The notes under the pieces were generated by a model. It did not search any database. It was not told where the DNA came from and saw nothing but the letters and a program-made list of their open reading frames with translations. Both the position numbers and the translations under genes were made by a program. From NCBI GenBank assembly GCA_947491225.1, contig CANLIE010000006.1, positions 43,156-107,155 of the forward strand: a DNA stretch of 64,000 nucleotides. Reading direction: 5' to 3'. Below are positions 62,172 to 64,000 of the stretch, one piece after another. This DNA comes from an uncultured Cellulophaga sp. (GTDB lineage: Bacteria; Bacteroidota; Bacteroidia; Flavobacteriales; Flavobacteriaceae). Position 1 is the first letter of the stretch. Each line of letters begins with the position of its first letter.

Positions 62172-63542
62172 TTGTACGCAATAGTAGACATAGAAACCAC
62201 CGGACTGCGGGGTGATGATAATAAGATAACCGAAATTTCCATTTTTGTTCATAATGGATTTATGGTTGTTAAAGAATTTACTTCATTAGTAAATCCAGAA
62301 GTTCCAATTAATTATAAAATTTCTCAGCTTACAGGTATAACAGATAATATGGTGCGCACAGCTCCAAAATTTTATGAAATAGCAAAAGATGTTATAGAAT
62401 ATACAAAGGATTGTATTTTTGTAGCACATAATGTAAATTTTGACTTTAGTATAATTAAAACAGAATTAGAATCTTTAGGAGCAGATTTTACTCGTAAAAA
62501 GTTATGTACTGTACGTCTATCTCGCAAATTAATACCTGGTCAACAGTCGTACAGTCTTGGAGCGTTGTGTACTAACTTAGGAATAAAGATAAACGGAAGA
62601 CATAGGGCTAGGGGGGATGCAGAAGCTACTGTTATTTTATTAGAAAAACTATTATCCTTAGATAAGACTGGGGTTTTCAATTCTTTTTTAAATCCTACAT
62701 CTAGACAAGCAACCTTACCCCCATTATTGCCTAAGTCTGTTATTGATAAACTACCCAATTCAACTGGTGTTTATTATTTTAAAGATAAATATGGAAAAAT
62801 AATTTACATAGGAAAGGCGAAAAACATTAAGCAACGTGTCTTAAGCCATATTTATAATAAAACAAACAAAGAATTAAAACTTTGTTTTGAAACTGCTCAT
62901 ATAGATTATACCATAACTGGCAGTGAACTTGTAGCTCTTTTATTAGAATCTGATGAAATTAAGCAGCATTACCCTAAGCATAATAGGGCTCAAAAGCGTG
63001 TAAGATATAGTTATGGTATAGGAACTTATAAGGATAGAAAGGGGGTTATACACATAATATACAACCGTCTAACGGCATTACAATCTCCTTTATTTAGATT
63101 TTATAATCAAACAGAATGTAGATCTTTTTTAGAAAAATTATGCGAAGAATACCAATTGTGTCCAAGATATTGTGGGTTACAACAAATTTCAGGTGCTTGC
63201 TTTCATTATCATATAAAAATATGTAAAGGTGTATGTAGGGGAGAAGAAGCAATTGAATCATATAACAAAAGAGTTTTAGATGTTATACGTGAAATTGCAG
63301 GTAATGTTAACACTTACGTAATTAAAGACTTAGGAAGGTCTGAAAACGAAAAATCTATTATTTTTGTGAAGAAAGGAGTTTATCAAGGATTTGGATTTGT
63401 TACAAATGATAAACGAATTAAAACTTTAAAAGAATATGCACAGCATATAACACGCAAGCAAGATAATAATGATGTACAAAAGATTATTAGAGGATATTTA
63501 AAACGAAATAATGATAATGAAAACGTTGTTATTGAAGAATAA
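62172..63542 (+). CDS. DnaQ-like exonuclease fused to GIY-YIG nuclease domain
   Basis: A 456-aa fusion. The first 165 residues form a DEDDh 3'-5' exonuclease: YAIVDIETTGLRG, HNVNFDFSIIKTEL, and HRARGDAEATV. It is followed by a GIY-YIG domain (STGVYYFKDKYGKIIYIGKA, residues about 197-216) and a UvrC/Cho-type C-terminal region with Cys-rich LCPRYCGLQQISGACFHY. The frame starts with TTG at 62172 and no ATG lies nearby. This architecture is known in Bacteroidota repair proteins. Confidence 0.92.
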   Translation: MYAIVDIETTGLRGDDNKITEISIFVHNGFMVVKEFTSLVNPEVPINYKISQLTGITDNMVRTAPKFYEIAKDVIEYTKDCIFVAHNVNFDFSIIKTELESLGADFTRKKLCTVRLSRKLIPGQQSYSLGALCTNLGIKINGRHRARGDAEATVILLEKLLSLDKTGVFNSFLNPTSRQATLPPLLPKSVIDKLPNSTGVYYFKDKYGKIIYIGKAKNIKQRVLSHIYNKTNKELKLCFETAHIDYTITGSELVALLLESDEIKQHYPKHNRAQKRVRYSYGIGTYKDRKGVIHIIYNRLTALQSPLFRFYNQTECRSFLEKLCEEYQLCPRYCGLQQISGACFHYHIKICKGVCRGEEAIESYNKRVLDVIREIAGNVNTYVIKDLGRSENEKSIIFVKKGVYQGFGFVTNDKRIKTLKEYAQHITRKQDNNDVQKIIRGYLKRNNDNENVVIEE

Positions 63543-63558
63543 TACTAATATGTTTCTT

Positions 63559-64000
63559 CTAAGTACATGACAAAAATTGAAATATGTTAGTATTATTTTG
63601 ATTTTGAGCATTTAACAATATATTAGCAATAAATGAGAGTCCATATTTAAATATGGATTTAGCTTTTCTACCATGTTTTTTGATAGTAATAGGATTCATT
63701 TTATGTAGATGTATCCCCACTTTATAGCACCAAACAAAAGCTATCATAACCAGTAGTACAAGTTTTTCAATTCTTTGAATATCCTTTAAATGAGTTTTTT
63801 CAATATCGAACCCGCTGGATTTCATAGCTTTAAAGCACATTTCTATCTGCCAACGCTGTTTGTAATCCTTCTGTGCTTTTTCAGGTTTGTTGAACGAGAC
63901 AATGATCAAAAAATCGGGTTTCCCTTTACTATTTCTAAGTTTACATCCAGAGAGATAGCAAAGTTGTCCGTTGACATAGACGATCTTGGAGTAATAAATA
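63559..64000 (-). CDS. IS4-type transposase, C-terminal part (5' end outside window)
   Basis: A DDE transposase fragment open to the window's right edge, reading YSKIVYVNGQLCYLSGCKLR at its visible N-terminus. The Y-(2)-R-(3)-E-(6)-K motif of IS4-family enzymes appears in DYKQRWQIEMCFKAMKSSGF. The stop is at 63559 near the exonuclease gene end, so the element's right-hand end lies in the 16 bp between them. The insertion sits immediately behind the nuclease gene. Confidence 0.9.
   Translation of the reverse strand, partial: IYYSKIVYVNGQLCYLSGCKLRNSKGKPDFLIIVSFNKPEKAQKDYKQRWQIEMCFKAMKSSGFDIEKTHLKDIQRIEKLVLLVMIAFVWCYKVGIHLHKMNPITIKKHGRKAKSIFKYGLSFIANILLNAQNQNNTNIFQFLSCT

Noticed and set aside
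63538..63597. Inverted repeat AATAATACTAA / TTAGTATTATT as IS4 terminal repeat
   Set aside because: One arm lies inside the exonuclease stop region and the other inside the transposase end, so it is probably not the element's own end.
1..64000. CRISPR array, prophage or rRNA operon
   Set aside because: No regularly spaced direct repeats, phage structural genes or rRNA sequence seen on either strand.

Overview
The window is about 64 kb of AT-rich chromosome from a member of the Bacteroidota, almost certainly a (probably marine) Flavobacteriaceae. The case rests on gliding-motility genes gldF and gldG beside dnaN, a fused ResB/CcsA cytochrome c maturation protein, bacillithiol deacetylase BshB1, a SusC-like TonB receptor with a carboxypeptidase-D regulatory domain, Flavobacteria-type DUF families (DUF4290, DUF2911, DUF4345), few Shine-Dalgarno sequences, several TTG starts, and promoters of the Bacteroidota type (TTG, 18-20 bp, TAnnTTTG) that can be read in front of hup, both tRNAs and the fmt operon. 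No rRNA, CRISPR array or prophage was seen.

Layout. 1-5.2 kb: 3' end of ung, then a minus-strand run of SAM hydrolase, ABM protein, gldF, gldG and dnaN. 5.4-15 kb: phoH-purC, a small secreted protein, tRNA-Met, START-like protein, aminotransferase IV, AlgH, HU, and an operon of P-loop ATPase, recQ and fmt. 14.7-17 kb: DUF493, DUF4290, murA (with Asp in place of the fosfomycin-target Cys). 17.3-24.9 kb: a minus-strand light and oxidative-stress type cluster (TetR regulator, ABC1 kinase, flavin reductase, DUF2867 SDR, a frameshifted DUF2805 gene, an SDR lacking the catalytic Tyr, GPx, TspO, SRPBCC) from which the usual photolyase is absent. 25-31 kb: secreted proteins, an ECF sigma operon and a small region with cassette-like features. 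31.4-38.5 kb: PIG-L enzyme, a 33-residue membrane peptide and an SSS transporter, then CorA, MscS, lipoprotein, Maf, KdsC-like and DUF2520. 38.7-49 kb: truncated haemoglobin behind a palindrome, CcsBA, two eroded gene remnants (MATE; PLP gamma-family enzyme), metalloprotease, bshB1, TPR histidine kinase, tRNA-His, M28 peptidase. 49.3-57 kb: sterol desaturase, then a thiol and redox defence region (egtB-egtD; msrB-msrA-GNAT-selO). 57-64 kb: His-rich protein with a TonB receptor, FAD oxidoreductase, a DnaQ/GIY-YIG nuclease fusion and the edge of an IS4-type insertion sequence.

The main structural discovery is a family of about 180-200 bp MITE-like elements with terminal inverted repeats. Three near-complete copies lie at 50.28, 52.68 and 56.48 kb, with fragments elsewhere. 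Two copies in the same orientation bracket the ergothioneine operon like a composite mobile unit, and the third, inverted, closes off the msr-selO block. Genes for low-molecular-weight thiols (bacillithiol, ergothioneine), methionine sulfoxide repair, SelO, GPx and TspO in one window point to a cell invested in oxidative and photo-oxidative defence.
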